Shown piece by piece: positions 55,986 to 64,000 of a DNA stretch of 64,000 nucleotides. Positions within the stretch are counted from its first letter, which is position 1; each line of letters starts with the position of its first letter. Source of the stretch: Kineococcus aurantiacus (GTDB lineage Bacteria; Actinomycetota; Actinomycetes; Actinomycetales; Kineococcaceae); assembly GCF_013409345.1 (NCBI RefSeq), contig NZ_JACCBB010000001.1:3534001-3598000 (forward strand), given 5' to 3'. The position numbers and the translations under genes were made by a program. Under the pieces are notes generated by a model. The model did not search any database, was not told the DNA's origin, and saw only the letters and a program-made list of their open reading frames with translations.

Positions 55986-55991
55986 TAGACT
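55986..55991 (+). promoter_or_regulatory. candidate -10 element of rplY
   Basis: TAGACT directly follows the terminator hairpin, so the -35 region lies inside the hairpin DNA. The predicted leader is about 115 nt and contains small stems such as GACGC-GTGA-GCGTC; a regulatory role for them is unproven. Confidence 0.45.
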
Positions 55992-56112
55992 CGTCCCCGG
56001 TTGCCTCGGCGAGGGCGGACGCGTGAGCGTCGCCGTGATCGACGCGGTGGATGGGTCGCTTCCTCTCCCGGGGCCTTCGCACGTCGTCACACCCCGAGAC
56101 CAGGAGACCACC

Positions 56113-56742
56113 ATGGCTGAGACCAAGCTCACCGCCACCAAGCGCACCAGCTTCGGCAAGGGCGCCGCACGCGCCATCCGCCGCAGCTCCCAGATCCCCG
56201 CCGTCGTCTACGGCCACGGCGAGGCGCCCCTGCACGTGACGCTGCCCGGCCACGAGACGCTGCTGGCCCTGCGCAACTCCAACGCCCTGCTGAACATCGA
56301 CCTCGAGGGCCAGTCGCACCTGACCATCCCCAAGGACGTCCAGCGCGACGCCATCAAGGGCTTCATCGAGCACGTCGACCTGCTGGTCGTGCGTCGCGGC
56401 GAGAAGGTCACCGTCGACGTCCCGGTGCACCTGGAGGGCGAGGCCGGCCCGGAGACCGTCGTGCAGCAGGAGCTGACGACCCTGTCCGTCGAGGCCGAGG
56501 CCACCCACATCCCCGACGCCGTCACCGTCTCGATCGAGGGCCTGGAGGCCGGTTCGCACGTCGCCGCCTCGCAGGTCACCCTGCCCGAGGGTTCCTCCCT
56601 GGCCGGTGACCCCGAGCAGCTCGTGGTCGTCGTGACCGCCGCCGCCACCGCGGCCCAGGCCGAGGCCGAGCTGGAGGCCGCCGAGGCCGAGGCCGGCATC
56701 GTCAAGGAGGAGCACACCGAGGTCGAGGGCGAGAACGCCTGA
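56113..56742 (+). CDS. rplY: 50S ribosomal protein L25, general stress (Ctc) form
   Basis: 209 residues. The N-terminal L25 domain (KRTSFGKGAARAIRR, IPAVVYGHG) binds 5S rRNA. The longer TL5/Ctc C-terminal beta domain follows, ending in an acidic Ala/Glu tail (AEAELEAAEAEAG). Ctc-type L25 supports ribosome function under stress. The ATG at 56113 has CAGGAG upstream. The pair rplY-pth is conserved. Confidence 0.95.
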   Translation: MAETKLTATKRTSFGKGAARAIRRSSQIPAVVYGHGEAPLHVTLPGHETLLALRNSNALLNIDLEGQSHLTIPKDVQRDAIKGFIEHVDLLVVRRGEKVTVDVPVHLEGEAGPETVVQQELTTLSVEAEATHIPDAVTVSIEGLEAGSHVAASQVTLPEGSSLAGDPEQLVVVVTAAATAAQAEAELEAAEAEAGIVKEEHTEVEGENA

Positions 56743-56767
56743 GACCGGTCGCTGGAGGACTGACCGC

Positions 56768-57364
56768 GTGAGCGACGTCTGGCTCGTCGTCGGCCTGGGC
56801 AACCCCGGCGCCGAGTACGAACGCACCCGGCACAACGTCGGGCAGGTCGTGCTGGACGAGCTGGCGTCGCGCACGCGGGGTTCCTTCAAGCGGCACCGGT
56901 CCGGGGCCAGGGTCGCCGAGGTCCGCCTCGGCGTCCTGCCCGGCGGTGCCCCCGGGCCGCGGGTGGTGCTGGCCGCCCCCACGTCCTGGATGAACCTCTC
57001 CGGCGGCCAGGTCGCGGGACTGGTGAAGTACTTCGACGCCGACGTCGAGCACCTCGTCGTCGTGCACGACGAGCTGGACGTCGACTTCGGCTCGGTGCGG
57101 CTCAAGCGCGGCGGCGGCGAAGGCGGCCACAACGGTCTGCGCTCGATCTCGAAGTCGCTGGGCGACAAGGACTACGCCCGCGTCCGGGTCGGCATCGGGC
57201 GGCCCCCGGGCCGGCAGGACCCAGCCGACTTCGTGCTCAAGGAGTTCTCCAGCACGGAGAAGAAGGACCTGCCGTTCCTGGTGATGGACGCCGCGGACGC
57301 GGTCGAGAAGCTCGTCGTCGAGGGCCTCGAGGCGGCGCAGCAGAAGTTCCACGCCCCCGCCTGA
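56768..57364 (+). CDS. pth: peptidyl-tRNA hydrolase
   Basis: 198 residues. Active-site residues are visible: Asn in LGNPG, the catalytic His in RTRHNVG, Asn in TSWMNLSGG, Asp in HDELDVDFG, and GGHNGLRSI. It frees tRNA from dropped-off peptidyl-tRNA. GTG start 25 bp after rplY. It ends 6 bp from the convergent DUF2867 gene. Confidence 0.96.
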   Translation: MSDVWLVVGLGNPGAEYERTRHNVGQVVLDELASRTRGSFKRHRSGARVAEVRLGVLPGGAPGPRVVLAAPTSWMNLSGGQVAGLVKYFDADVEHLVVVHDELDVDFGSVRLKRGGGEGGHNGLRSISKSLGDKDYARVRVGIGRPPGRQDPADFVLKEFSSTEKKDLPFLVMDAADAVEKLVVEGLEAAQQKFHAPA

Positions 57365-57370
57365 GCGGTT

Positions 57371-57823
57371 TCAGCCGTGCCCGGCCAGGACCTTCCCCGT
57401 CCGGCGCAGCATCGACTCCACGACGGGGCCGTGCGCGAGGGCCACGGGCCGGAAGTAGAACCGCCCGCGCCGGTTCTTCAGGCGCACCGCCGTCGTGCAC
57501 CGCACCCGCCCGGCCTCGACGTCGACGCCGAGCGCGCAGCGGAAGTCCAGGTGGACGTCGTCGACCGCGACGAGCGCCTCGTCGCCGGCGACCCGCACGA
57601 CGCCGAACGCCTCGTGCCCGGCGCGGGGCACACCCACCAGCGGCGCCAGCGCCTGGCGGACCGCGAGGGCCGCGGCCACCCAGGGCGGGGCCGCCCGCGG
57701 GGAGAACATCGTCCGGGCCCAGACCGCGGGGTCGGCCGGGGCTCCCGCGGGCAGCGCGATCGCGTGCAGGTCGCAGTAGTCGGGCCGGGCCATGTCGTCG
57801 AACACGCAGGACGTGAACGTCAT
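57371..57823 (-). CDS. DUF2867-domain protein
   Basis: 150 residues. The pattern DYCDLHAIALPAG ... DDVHLDFRCALGVD ... TTAVRLKNRRGRFYF matches the DUF2867 family, often found alone or fused to NAD-binding domains. Its role is unknown. The ATG at 57823 follows GAGGAG. No neighbour on the same strand is close enough to suggest an operon (95 bp to the Tat-exported protein gene, which lies further along the opposite direction of reading). Confidence 0.7.
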   Translation of the reverse strand: MTFTSCVFDDMARPDYCDLHAIALPAGAPADPAVWARTMFSPRAAPPWVAAALAVRQALAPLVGVPRAGHEAFGVVRVAGDEALVAVDDVHLDFRCALGVDVEAGRVRCTTAVRLKNRRGRFYFRPVALAHGPVVESMLRRTGKVLAGHG

Positions 57824-57918
57824 CGTCGCTCCTCGGGTGCCGCGGGGGACCGCACCGTAGCGCGCGCCCCGTCCACCCCCGCCCGCCCCCCGGTCAGCCC
57901 CCGGTCAGCGCCCGCCGG

Positions 57919-59178
57919 TCACGGCGCGAAGGTGCGCGCCAGGGCCCGCGCAAGGACGGGGTCGCGGTTGACCGTCACGTCGTTGAACCAGAACACGTGG
58001 CTCAGCCCCAGCGCCTTGGCCCGCTGCTGGCACAGCCGCAGCGCGGCCAGGTCCTCGGCGGAGTCGGAGGAGTTCTCCCCGCCCACGGACAGCTTCAGCG
58101 GTGCCGCGAGCCGGGCCAGGTAGGCGACGGGGGACAGGTCGCCGTCGGCGGTGCCGAACTGCGGGCCGTCCAGCCACGTCGAGTACACGACGGCCCGCAC
58201 CCGGTACGTCGCCAGCCGGGCGACGAGCCGGGCGACGTCGAGGCCCTGGACGAGCTCGGAGTAGCGGACCGCCCCGCGCGACAGCGCCGCCGCGACGGCC
58301 CCGGCGACGTCACCGGGGCGCACCGCGTACGAGGGGTACAGCACGAGCAGGTCGCCGCTGAACGCCGCCGCCGTCGCCCCCACGAGGAAGTCCTGGTAGG
58401 CGGCGAGGGAGGACAGGTAGTGCTCCAGGAACCGGGCGTCCTTGGCCCGGTCGCGCGGGCAGACGCCGGGCTTGTAGCCGGGCACGGGGGAGGAGGCCTG
58501 GGCGTAGCGGCTGAACGACCACCACGAGCCGGTCCCGGTGGTGGCCTCGATCGCGCCGTGGGCGTCGCGGGGCAGCCGCAGCTCCCCCGTGAGCAGGCCG
58601 CCGACGCGGACCGCGGAGAACGTCCCGCGGCCCAGCGCCGCGCCCAGCGCCGACAGGTACGCCGCCTGGGCCGAGCGGACCTTCGGGTTCCACACGGCGT
58701 CGGGGACGTTCTCCCCGGACTCGGTGGTCGCGGTGTGCCGGGCGCCGAACTGGTCGACGAACCGCGCGTCGGGCAGGTCCAGCACCCACTGCGGCGGGTA
58801 CTGCAGCCCGGTGTCCAGGACGACAGACAGGCCCTGCGCGCGGTAGGCGGCGGTGCGGGCCCTCAGCCGCGCGACGTAGCCGGCGGCCAGGGCCGCCCCC
58901 GCGACGGGCTGGGCCGCGTCCCAGGCGACCTGCAGGGTGACCGAGGTCAGGCCGGCGGCGGACAGGTCCGGTGCGGTGCGCGCGTCGGAGCCCAGGACCC
59001 CCACGACCGGCGCGGTCCGCACCGGCACGCCGGCCGCCGCGGCACCGCTCACCGTGCGCCGTCCGCCCGGGACGGCGCACGCCGCGGGTGCGCCCGTCGC
59101 CGCCAGGGCGCCGAGGACGGCGCTGGACAGACCGGTGGCCAGGAAGCGGCGCCGGTCGACGGGGATCCCTGCGAACAC
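57919..59178 (-). CDS. Tat-exported TIM-barrel glycosidase-like protein
   Basis: 419 residues. The N-terminus has a twin-arginine signal (DRRRFLATG, then LSSAVLGALAATGAPAACA), so the folded protein is exported. The mature part resembles GH42-type (beta-galactosidase-like) TIM barrels: VTLQVAWDAAQPV, LSVVLDTGLQYPPQWVLDL, VRVGGLLTGELRLP (possible acid/base Glu) and VYSTWLDGPQFG. The catalytic pair cannot be assigned firmly. Its place beside membrane and cytoplasmic glycosyltransferases suggests action on the same surface glycan. The GTG at 59178 has AGGGG upstream. Confidence 0.65.
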   Translation of the reverse strand: MFAGIPVDRRRFLATGLSSAVLGALAATGAPAACAVPGGRRTVSGAAAAGVPVRTAPVVGVLGSDARTAPDLSAAGLTSVTLQVAWDAAQPVAGAALAAGYVARLRARTAAYRAQGLSVVLDTGLQYPPQWVLDLPDARFVDQFGARHTATTESGENVPDAVWNPKVRSAQAAYLSALGAALGRGTFSAVRVGGLLTGELRLPRDAHGAIEATTGTGSWWSFSRYAQASSPVPGYKPGVCPRDRAKDARFLEHYLSSLAAYQDFLVGATAAAFSGDLLVLYPSYAVRPGDVAGAVAAALSRGAVRYSELVQGLDVARLVARLATYRVRAVVYSTWLDGPQFGTADGDLSPVAYLARLAAPLKLSVGGENSSDSAEDLAALRLCQQRAKALGLSHVFWFNDVTVNRDPVLARALARTFAP

Positions 59179-59279
59179 CCCCTGGTCCTCGGCACCGGGG
59201 GGCCGGTCTGTAGCCCCCGTCCCCCGGGCGGACCCGTGCAGGGCCGCCGTTCCCGGCCCCGTCCTCGCGCAGCGTGACG

Positions 59280-60914
59280 TCAGGGGACGGCCGGCAGCTC
59301 CAGGTCGTTCACCCGTCCGCTCCCACCGGTCACCGACCGCACGTCCCACAGCTGCAGACGGCCCAACGACTGACCCGTCGAGGTGAAGACCAGCGTCCCG
59401 CGCCGCTGCAGCGCCTCCAGCAGCTCCGGCGACGCCGTCCCGTACCCGCGCGAGACCAGTTCGGTGGACAGCAGCACGAAGTCGACGTGCTCGGAGGTCA
59501 GCGCCGCCGTCGTGTGCGCGCCGGACAGGTCGTGGTCGCCGAAGAGGAACTGCCCGGTCTCCTCGGTCGCCGCGATCCGCGCGTCCAGCGGCACCCGGGC
59601 GTCCAGGAAGCGCTTCAGCTGCACGTACGAGTCGTCGTGACGGCTGTGCACCGTCGCCCAGGACGTCAGCTGCACCCCCACCAGAACCCCCACGACGAGC
59701 CCGGTCGCCACCACCCGCACCCGGCTCGGGCGGGTCAGCACCAGCCCCACGAGCACCCCGAAACCCGTCGCCGACGGCGCCAGCAGCATCGAGACGTTCT
59801 GCTCCTCGAAGGTGCCGAAGCAGAAGGCGTACCCGACGTAGGCGAAGGCGCAGCCCGTCCACAGCGACGTGACGGCGCGGCCGGCGCGCACGGGGTCGTC
59901 CAGGAGCCGCCGCGTGCGCCACAGCCGCGGGAGCAGGGGCAGCAGGACCAGCGCGCAGGACACCGCACCCACCAGGGCCAGCACGACGCTGGGGGCGAAC
60001 GTGCCCAGGTGCTCGGTCATGCTCGACGACGCCGACTGGGCCCCCGGCGCGTTGTACCCGGTGTGCTGGTCGAGCCCCACCAGCCGCCGCAGCCCGCTGC
60101 CCTGCTCGGTCCACCAGTCGCCCAGCTCCCCGGCCGCGGCCAGCGCCGCGAGCAGCCCCAGGTTGGCGGCGACCGCGACCCCCAGCACCGTGCCGGTGTC
60201 CCGGCGGCGGGCCAGCCGCCCGGTCACGAACAGGGCCGTCGACGGCAGGACGGACAGGAACGCGTACGGCTCCTTGCACAGCGTGCAGGCCGCGACGGCC
60301 AGCCCGGTCCCGACCAGCAGCCGCCCGCGGGGCCGTTCGCGCTGCACCACCGCGACGAGGCAGCTGGCCGCCGCGACGCTGAACAGCGTCGCGGGCGCCT
60401 CCAGGAAGACCCGGGTGTCCCAGCGGTTGGCGAAGGGGTCCAGGGCCAGCACGAGCCCGGCCAGCACCGCGGGGGTCCAGCCGGCCAGGCGGGCCACGAG
60501 CAGCGTCACCAGCGCGCACGTCACCGACCCCAGCACGGCCCCCACGGGCCGCAGGTGCAGCACCTGCGCGAACCGGTCCGGCTCGGTGATCCCGACCACG
60601 GCGAGGACCTTCTCCACGAGCGCCAGCAGCACGAAGTAGCCCGGCGGGTGCAGGTGGAAGGGGACGCCGAACATCGTCAGGCCCCCGCCGTCCGCGACGG
60701 CGGTCGCGGTGTCGGCGTAGGACACCTCGTCGATGTGGATCTCGTAGGAGGTGTCGATGCGGTGCAGCCGCGCGGCCAGCGCCACGAGGAGGACGGCGAG
60801 GGCCGGCCCGTGGGCCCGCAGCCGGGCCCAGCCGGCCGCTCGTGCCGCGGCGGCGGTGGCGCGGTGCGACCCGGGTGCGGGTCGGGACGCGCCGGCGCGC
60901 AGGGCGAGGGCCAT
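59280..60914 (-). CDS. GT39/ArnT-like membrane glycosyltransferase
   Basis: 544 residues with about 11 membrane helices. The first extracytoplasmic loop carries the Asp-Glu pair in HIDEVSYAD, the metal/donor-binding site of GT-C enzymes that use polyprenyl-phosphate sugars. A C-terminal soluble domain of about 130 residues follows. It probably adds a sugar outside the membrane, with the donor made by the divergent GT2 gene product. The ATG at 60914 has GGAG about 7 nt upstream. Confidence 0.8.
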   Translation of the reverse strand: MALALRAGASRPAPGSHRATAAAARAAGWARLRAHGPALAVLLVALAARLHRIDTSYEIHIDEVSYADTATAVADGGGLTMFGVPFHLHPPGYFVLLALVEKVLAVVGITEPDRFAQVLHLRPVGAVLGSVTCALVTLLVARLAGWTPAVLAGLVLALDPFANRWDTRVFLEAPATLFSVAAASCLVAVVQRERPRGRLLVGTGLAVAACTLCKEPYAFLSVLPSTALFVTGRLARRRDTGTVLGVAVAANLGLLAALAAAGELGDWWTEQGSGLRRLVGLDQHTGYNAPGAQSASSSMTEHLGTFAPSVVLALVGAVSCALVLLPLLPRLWRTRRLLDDPVRAGRAVTSLWTGCAFAYVGYAFCFGTFEEQNVSMLLAPSATGFGVLVGLVLTRPSRVRVVATGLVVGVLVGVQLTSWATVHSRHDDSYVQLKRFLDARVPLDARIAATEETGQFLFGDHDLSGAHTTAALTSEHVDFVLLSTELVSRGYGTASPELLEALQRRGTLVFTSTGQSLGRLQLWDVRSVTGGSGRVNDLELPAVP

Positions 60915-61001
60915 CGGGGGTTCTCCAGCGGTGGTCGGGGCTCGGGTGTCCCGGTTCTGATCGGCCACCGGGGCGGTCTTCTCCAGCGTTCCGGGCCCGC
61001 A

Positions 61002-61048
61002 CCCGTCCGGCGCGCGCCGGTGCCCGGACCGGCGCTGCGCCGGACGGG
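61002..61048. repeat. 47-bp near-perfect palindrome in the divergent glycan promoter
   Basis: Outer arms 61002-61013 and 61037-61048 (12 bp) and inner arms 61014-61020 and 61029-61035 (7 bp) are complementary, with one unpaired base and an 8-nt loop. It lies in the 403-bp gap (60915-61317) between the GT39-like and GT2 genes, where no clear -10 was found. It could act as a cruciform, a regulator site or a two-way transcript barrier. Confidence 0.6.
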
Positions 61049-61317
61049 TGAGGGCCCCCGCGCGACCGGGTGAGGCCGGCCGCGGCGCGTGACCCGGCGC
61101 CACCCGTTCGCCACCGGCCCCGGCGCCGCTGCCGACCCGCTGGGCCGCAACGGGTCCGGTCGCACCGGCCGGCCCGCTGGCCCGGTCGGGGGAAACCGGG
61201 GCCCGAAACGCGGCCGGGACCCCTCCGGCGTTCACGGTCCGCCACCCGGCGGCCGATCCACCAGGACGTACCGGGTGCCACCGGCACCCCGCCGACCACG
61301 AAGCGAGTCCTCCCGTG

Positions 61318-62277
61318 ATGCCCGACGTGCCCCGCGACCAGACCGGTCCACGCGCCGACGTCCTCGACGTGCCCGGGACGCCGGGCCGTCCCGCGCCCGC
61401 GGCGGTCGCCCGGGAACTGGCGGCCTTCGAGGCGCTCGCCCGCGCCAACGCCGCCATCGACACCCCCGTCGACGGGTTCGACGCCGGGGTCGACGTCGCG
61501 TCCCGCCACGGCGGGCTGCAGGACGGCCTCAGCGCCACCGACCGCCCCGCCGTCGACCTCGAGGTCGTCATCCCCGCCTACGACGAGGAGGAGCGGCTGC
61601 CCGCCACCTTGGCCGCTGCCGTCGAGCACCTGGCCGGGCTCCCGCTGACCAGCGCCGTGGTCGTCGTCGACAACGGGTCGGTCGACCGCACCTCGGACCT
61701 GGCGACCGCCGCGCGCGGTGAGGTCCCCGTCTACCTGCTGGGCTGCCGCCAGCGCGGCAAGGGCAGCGCCGTGCGCCGGGGTTTCGCCACCAGCTGCGCC
61801 CGCTGGGTCGGGTTCATGGACGCCGACCTCGCCACCCCGATGGACACCCTGGACCGGGTGCTGCCGCTGCTGGCGGACGGCGCGCCCGTCGTCATCGCCT
61901 CCCGCAACGCCGGCGAGGCCGACCGCGTCGTCAAGCAGAGCTCCTTCCGCCGCCTCGGCGGGTCGGTGTTCCGCCTCGCGGCCCGCTCCCTCCTGCCCGA
62001 CGTCGCCGACAGCCAGTGCGGGTTCAAGTTCTTCGACGGCCGCGCCGTGCGCGCCGTCCTCGACGACTGCACCATCGACGGCTTCAGCTTCGACGTCGAG
62101 CTCCTCGCCCGCATGCGCCGCGCCGGCCACCCCATCGTGGAGGTCCCCGTGCTGTGGACCGACGTCCCCGGCTCCACGTTCTCGCCCCTGCGGGACGGCC
62201 TGCGCTCCTTCTCCGACACCGTCCGCATCCACCGGGCCGCGAACCGCTGGCCCACCCCCGCCGGGAGCGCCGCATGA
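61318..62277 (+). CDS. GT2 family glycosyltransferase, polyprenyl-phosphate glycosyl transferase type
   Basis: 319 residues. After 75 unassigned residues comes a GT2 domain: LEVVIPAYDEEERLPATL, VVDNGSVDRTSD, GCRQRGKGSAVRRGF, the metal-binding MDADLATP, and SQCGFKFFDGRA. This layout matches dolichyl/polyprenyl-phosphate glucosyl- or mannosyltransferases (ALG5/DPM-like). It may supply the lipid-linked sugar for the divergent GT39-like enzyme. The ATG at 61318 is chosen; a GTG precedes it by one codon. It is coupled to the next gene by ATGA. Confidence 0.88.
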   Translation: MPDVPRDQTGPRADVLDVPGTPGRPAPAAVARELAAFEALARANAAIDTPVDGFDAGVDVASRHGGLQDGLSATDRPAVDLEVVIPAYDEEERLPATLAAAVEHLAGLPLTSAVVVVDNGSVDRTSDLATAARGEVPVYLLGCRQRGKGSAVRRGFATSCARWVGFMDADLATPMDTLDRVLPLLADGAPVVIASRNAGEADRVVKQSSFRRLGGSVFRLAARSLLPDVADSQCGFKFFDGRAVRAVLDDCTIDGFSFDVELLARMRRAGHPIVEVPVLWTDVPGSTFSPLRDGLRSFSDTVRIHRAANRWPTPAGSAA

Positions 62278-63710
62278 CCGTCGAGACCCGCACGCCCGCC
62301 GAGGAGGCGCTCTTCCCGTTGCAGGGCAGGCGGGTACTGCTGCTGAACTGGCGCGACCGCACCCACCCGCTGGCCGGTGGCGCCGAGGTCTACACCTGGA
62401 ACACCGGTGAACGGCTCGTCGCCGGCGGCAGCGACGTGACGCTGTTCACCGCCCGGCACGAGGGCTCGGCGCGCACCGACGTCGACCGCGGCATGCGGGT
62501 CGTCCGCGGCGGCGGCACCTTCGGCGTGTACCTCGCCGCCGCCTGGTTCCTGCTCCGGCACCGCCGCGAGTTCGACGCCGTCGTCGACTTCCAGAACGGC
62601 ATCCCGTTCTTCGCGCCCCTGTTCGCCGGCCGCCGGCGGGCCGTCGTGCTCGTCGTCCACCACGTCCACACCGAGCAGTTCGCCCTGCACTTCTCCTGGC
62701 CGTTCAGCCGCATCGGGCAGTTCCTCGAGGGCCCCGCCTCCCGGCGCGTCTACGGCGCCCGGCCCGTCGTCGCGGTCTCACCCTCCACCCGCCGCGACGT
62801 GCGCCGCCGGCTGCGGCTGCGCGGCCCCATCCACGTCGTCCCCAACGGCACCGCCCACGCCCCCGCCGTCCCCGCGGGGACCCGCTCGGCGACCCCGCAC
62901 GTCGTCGTCGTCAGCCGCCTCGTCAGCCACAAGCGGTTCGACCTGCTCCTGGAGGCCGTGCCCGAGCTGCTCGCCGCGCACCCGGACCTGCGCGTCGACA
63001 TCGCCGGCGACGGCCCCGAGCGCGCCGCGCTGCAGGCCCGCTCCCGCGAACTGGGCCTCGAGGACGTGGTGACCTTCCACGGTTTCGTCTCCGCCGCCGA
63101 GCGCGAGGCGCTGCTGGCCGCCGGCTGGGTCACCGCCGCCCCCTCCCAGGCCGAGGGCTGGGGCCTGACCGTCATCGAGGCCAACGCCGCCGGCGTCCCC
63201 GCCGTCGCCTACGACGTCCCCGGGCTGCGCGACTCCGTCGTCCCCGGCCGCACCGGCTGGATCATCCCCACCGGCAGCTCCCTGGCCGCGGGCCTGGACA
63301 CCGCCCTGCGCGACCTCGCCGACCCGCGCGCCGCCGCCGCGATGGCCGACCGCTGCCGCGAGTGGGCCGGGTCGTTCTCCTGGGAGACCAGCGCCGAACG
63401 CCTCGCCGGGGTCGTCGCCGGTGAGGTCGACGCCCGGCGCGCCCGCTCGCGCCGCGAGTCCAGCGACCTGTCCGTCCTCGTCGAGGCCGACCTGCGCGGC
63501 TTCGGCGGTGACCGCGAGGCGCTGCTGACCCGGCTGCCGCAGGTCCTGCGCCGCTCCGACGAGTGGGTCGTCAAGGACGGCACCCTGCACGTCCTGCTGC
63601 ACGGGTGCGACCAGGCCGTCGCCTCCGAGGTCATGGACCGGCTCGGTCTGGCGCTGTGCTCGCGGATGCGCCTGGCCACCAGCGCCGACCTGCTGACGGG
63701 GGCCCGGTGA
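62274..63710 (+). CDS. GT4 family glycosyltransferase
   Basis: 478 residues, GT-B fold. The N-terminal domain has HPLAGGAEVYTWNTGERL. The C-terminal nucleotide-binding domain has VVSRLVSHKRFDLLLEAVP, IAGDGPERAAL and the EX7E motif in EGWGLTVIEANAAG. About 90 extra residues at the C-terminus are helical and unassigned. It transfers a sugar from a nucleotide donor in the cytoplasm, presumably to the same glycan as its neighbours. It is coupled to both neighbours by 4-bp overlaps. Confidence 0.9.
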   Translation: MTVETRTPAEEALFPLQGRRVLLLNWRDRTHPLAGGAEVYTWNTGERLVAGGSDVTLFTARHEGSARTDVDRGMRVVRGGGTFGVYLAAAWFLLRHRREFDAVVDFQNGIPFFAPLFAGRRRAVVLVVHHVHTEQFALHFSWPFSRIGQFLEGPASRRVYGARPVVAVSPSTRRDVRRRLRLRGPIHVVPNGTAHAPAVPAGTRSATPHVVVVSRLVSHKRFDLLLEAVPELLAAHPDLRVDIAGDGPERAALQARSRELGLEDVVTFHGFVSAAEREALLAAGWVTAAPSQAEGWGLTVIEANAAGVPAVAYDVPGLRDSVVPGRTGWIIPTGSSLAAGLDTALRDLADPRAAAAMADRCREWAGSFSWETSAERLAGVVAGEVDARRARSRRESSDLSVLVEADLRGFGGDREALLTRLPQVLRRSDEWVVKDGTLHVLLHGCDQAVASEVMDRLGLALCSRMRLATSADLLTGAR

Positions 63711-64000
63711 GCACCACCGCGACCGCCCGGGGCGCCCGCGTCCTGACGATCGCCTCCCTCGTCGTGGGGGTCGTGAACTACGCCTTCTCCCTGGTCCTGA
63801 CGCACGTCCTGCCCATCGCGCAGTTCGCGGTCGTCGGTGCGGGGCAGGCGCTGCTGCTGACCGCCGGGACCGTCGCCAGCACGTCCGTGTCGTGGGTCCT
63901 GGCCCAGGCGCTGCTGGAGGCGCGCTCGCGCGCCGACCGCCGCGCGGCGCTGTGGTTCTCCGTGTGCACCAACCTCGTCCTGGGGGCCGCCGGCGGCCTC
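63707..64000 (+). CDS. polytopic membrane protein, flippase-like, 3' truncated
   Basis: 98 residues are visible before the window ends. A short head is followed by hydrophobic segments (VLTIASLVVGVVNYAFSLVL, FAVVGAGQALLLTAGTVAST) with the spacing seen at the start of MATE/Wzx-type polysaccharide exporters. The context (GT2, GT4) supports a lipid-linked glycan flippase, but most of the protein is missing. Its GTG overlaps the upstream stop. Confidence 0.6.
   Translation, partial: MSTTATARGARVLTIASLVVGVVNYAFSLVLTHVLPIAQFAVVGAGQALLLTAGTVASTSVSWVLAQALLEARSRADRRAALWFSVCTNLVLGAAGGL

Noticed and set aside
57919-62232. A 1437-codon open frame on the minus strand
   Set aside because: Only its last 419 codons look like protein. 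The rest is Arg/Gly/Pro-rich shadow sequence opposite and out of frame with three clear glycosyltransferase genes.

Overview
The window is very G+C-rich (about three-quarters by eye) and densely packed, with many GTG starts and ATGA, GTGA or TGATG junctions between genes. It holds the gene order metG-tatD-rpfB-ksgA-ispE and glmU-prs-rplY-pth. This is chromosomal DNA of a free-living actinomycete. The overall protein flavour suggests a Kineococcus-like member of the Kineosporiaceae, but that is recall, not something searched. No phage, insertion sequence, plasmid or CRISPR signal was seen.

Left part (1-16.8 kb): the end of a CARDB-domain protein, a class I glutamine amidotransferase, a SWIM/SNF2 helicase pair on the minus strand, and then a complete potassium module. 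The module has a 27-residue small membrane protein coupled to kdpF, then kdpA, kdpB, kdpC, the sensor kinase kdpD and the regulator kdpE, followed by an APC-superfamily permease. Five GTCA(A/G)G hexamers at 10-11 bp spacing precede the operon, and two more at 11 bp precede the permease. This looks like a KdpE box and suggests the permease belongs to the same regulon. A SpoIIE-type phosphatase follows.

Middle part (16.8-42 kb): accessory metabolism with local regulators. It includes glpK behind an IclR gene, with a four-copy dyad repeat between them; a ROK regulator divergent from an MFS exporter across only 22 bp; and an operon of a DeoR/LacI-hybrid regulator, a 2-hydroxyacid dehydrogenase, a DUF2264 protein and a beta-carbonic anhydrase. 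A histidine phosphatase and a GGDEF-EAL protein come next. A D-amino-acid module (IclR, RidA, PLP-dependent D-amino-acid lyase, N-acyl-D-amino-acid deacylase) has a clear palindromic operator. Then come an acyltransferase/toroid fusion, a PadR regulator, a secondary nuclease, a GH51 arabinofuranosidase with its LacI regulator, a double VOC protein and a membrane acyltransferase.

Right part (42-64 kb): core genes (metG, tatD, rpfB, ksgA, ispE, an ABC-F ATPase), a polyprenyl-phosphate sugar transferase, a MarR/TetR pair, tRNA-Gln(UUG), glmU, prs, rplY and pth. The end is a surface-glycan region: a Tat-exported glycosidase-like protein, a GT39-like membrane glycosyltransferase, GT2 and GT4 enzymes, and the start of a flippase-like membrane protein that runs off the window.

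A recurring pattern is a TANNNT hexamer placed 6 or 7 nt before a GTG/ATG start (seen upstream of eight genes, with three or four weaker cases). It predicts widespread leaderless transcripts and helps fix several start codons.
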